This document shows, in pieces, positions 63,708 through 64,000 of a DNA stretch of 64,000 bases (positions within the stretch are counted from its first letter, which is position 1; each line of letters starts with the position of its first letter). Both the position numbers and the translations under genes were made by a program. Under the pieces are notes generated by a model. The model saw nothing but the letters and a program-made list of their open reading frames with translations. It did not search any database and was not told where the DNA came from. This stretch comes from Pseudomicrostroma phylloplanum. Lineage: Eukaryota > Basidiomycota > Exobasidiomycetes > Microstromatales. The stretch lies in contig BCHS01000011.1 in the NCBI GenBank assembly GCA_039545275.1, forward strand, positions 310,001-374,000, in the 5' to 3' direction.

Positions 63708-64000
63708 TGTGAGGTGGTTGGGTGGTGGGGTGGTGTTGGTGTGGTGAGACGGTGGTAAGGTGGTGAGATGCTGCGAGACGGTCGGGAAGGAGGAATCGGG
63801 CTGAAGGGTGAGGAGATGGTAGGATGTGGGAGGGAAAAAGAGGGAGCTGCTGGTGACTCTATGCCAAGGTTTATATCCTCCTGCGAGGGGAGCTGCCAGC
63901 TGCTATCTCCTTTGCATTTCCTCCTCTTCCTTCCTTGGGCTCGCGCAAAAGGCGGGACGAGCAACCGGGGCGGGAGTCGAGGCGAGTCCATCACCCTTCG
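63708..64000. promoter_or_regulatory. P5CDH promoter region with a TATA-like box
   Basis: On the minus strand TATAAA occurs at 63875-63870 (GGATATAAACC context), about 163 bp before the start codon. The leader is rich in CCACC/ACCACC repeats and C/T tracts. Confidence 0.5.

Overview
The window is nuclear DNA of a filamentous or yeast-like fungus, most likely a basidiomycete. It is GC-rich. Genes lie on both strands, often as close divergent or convergent pairs. Most introns are short (about 50-180 nt) with GTRAGT donors. I read every spliced model by eye from splice signals and frame continuity. Gene content (secreted GH37 trehalase, Grr1, Kei1, Vps17, a tandem pair of fruit-body-protein-like secreted proteins, very long Ser/Ala-rich disordered proteins) suggests Ustilaginomycotina or a relative; this is inference, not proof.

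Layout. 0.5-2.9 kb: a minus-strand locus where a WBP2-type GRAM protein runs in frame into a PEX11-like protein. 3.3-6.0: secreted trehalase. 6.3-8.3: Ser-rich disordered protein. 8.8-9.8: cytochrome b5. 10.7-12.9: a divergent ribosomal protein pair (eL18, uL1). 12.9-16.3: a poorly resolved stretch with low-confidence spliced candidates. 16.5-18.5: NRG1-like two-finger C2H2 regulator. 19.0-22.5: coiled-coil and disordered hypothetical proteins. 23.0-30.3: a dense housekeeping block with peroxisomal dienoyl-CoA isomerase, complex I subunit NDUFA8, mitoribosomal mL41, retromer Vps17 and Kei1. 30.9-34.7: two tandem paralogous secreted proteins, with a 99-bp tandem repeat and a duplicated gene tail between them. 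34.8-37.2: no recognised gene. 37.2-41.0: F-box/LRR protein Grr1. 41.4-43.1: OHCU decarboxylase with a long tail. 43.7-48.2: 1494-residue protein with a degenerate RNase H fold. 48.2-50.5: mostly unassigned. 50.6-52.5: PP2C phosphatase Ptc1. 53.1-53.9: Svp26/TEX261-like protein. 54.1-54.9: SWEET-type transporter. 55.7-57.9: Ysc84/SYLF protein. 58.4-61.0: an RNase H1-type hybrid-binding domain joined to a VOC domain. 62.0-63.7: P5C dehydrogenase.

There is no operon logic, but several genes share a cellular theme: peroxisome and fatty-acid metabolism (PEX11-like, ECH1, cytochrome b5), mitochondrion (NDUFA8, mL41, P5CDH), membrane traffic and sphingolipid (Vps17, Kei1, Svp26), and sugar or nutrient sensing (trehalase, SWEET, Grr1, NRG1-like). 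The most unusual items are the WBP2-PEX11 read-through, the pseudo-RNase H protein and the HBD-VOC fusion about 10 kb from it, the dibasic-flanked peptide conserved in the secreted paralogs, a start codon split by an intron in eL18, and a GC-AG intron in ECH1.
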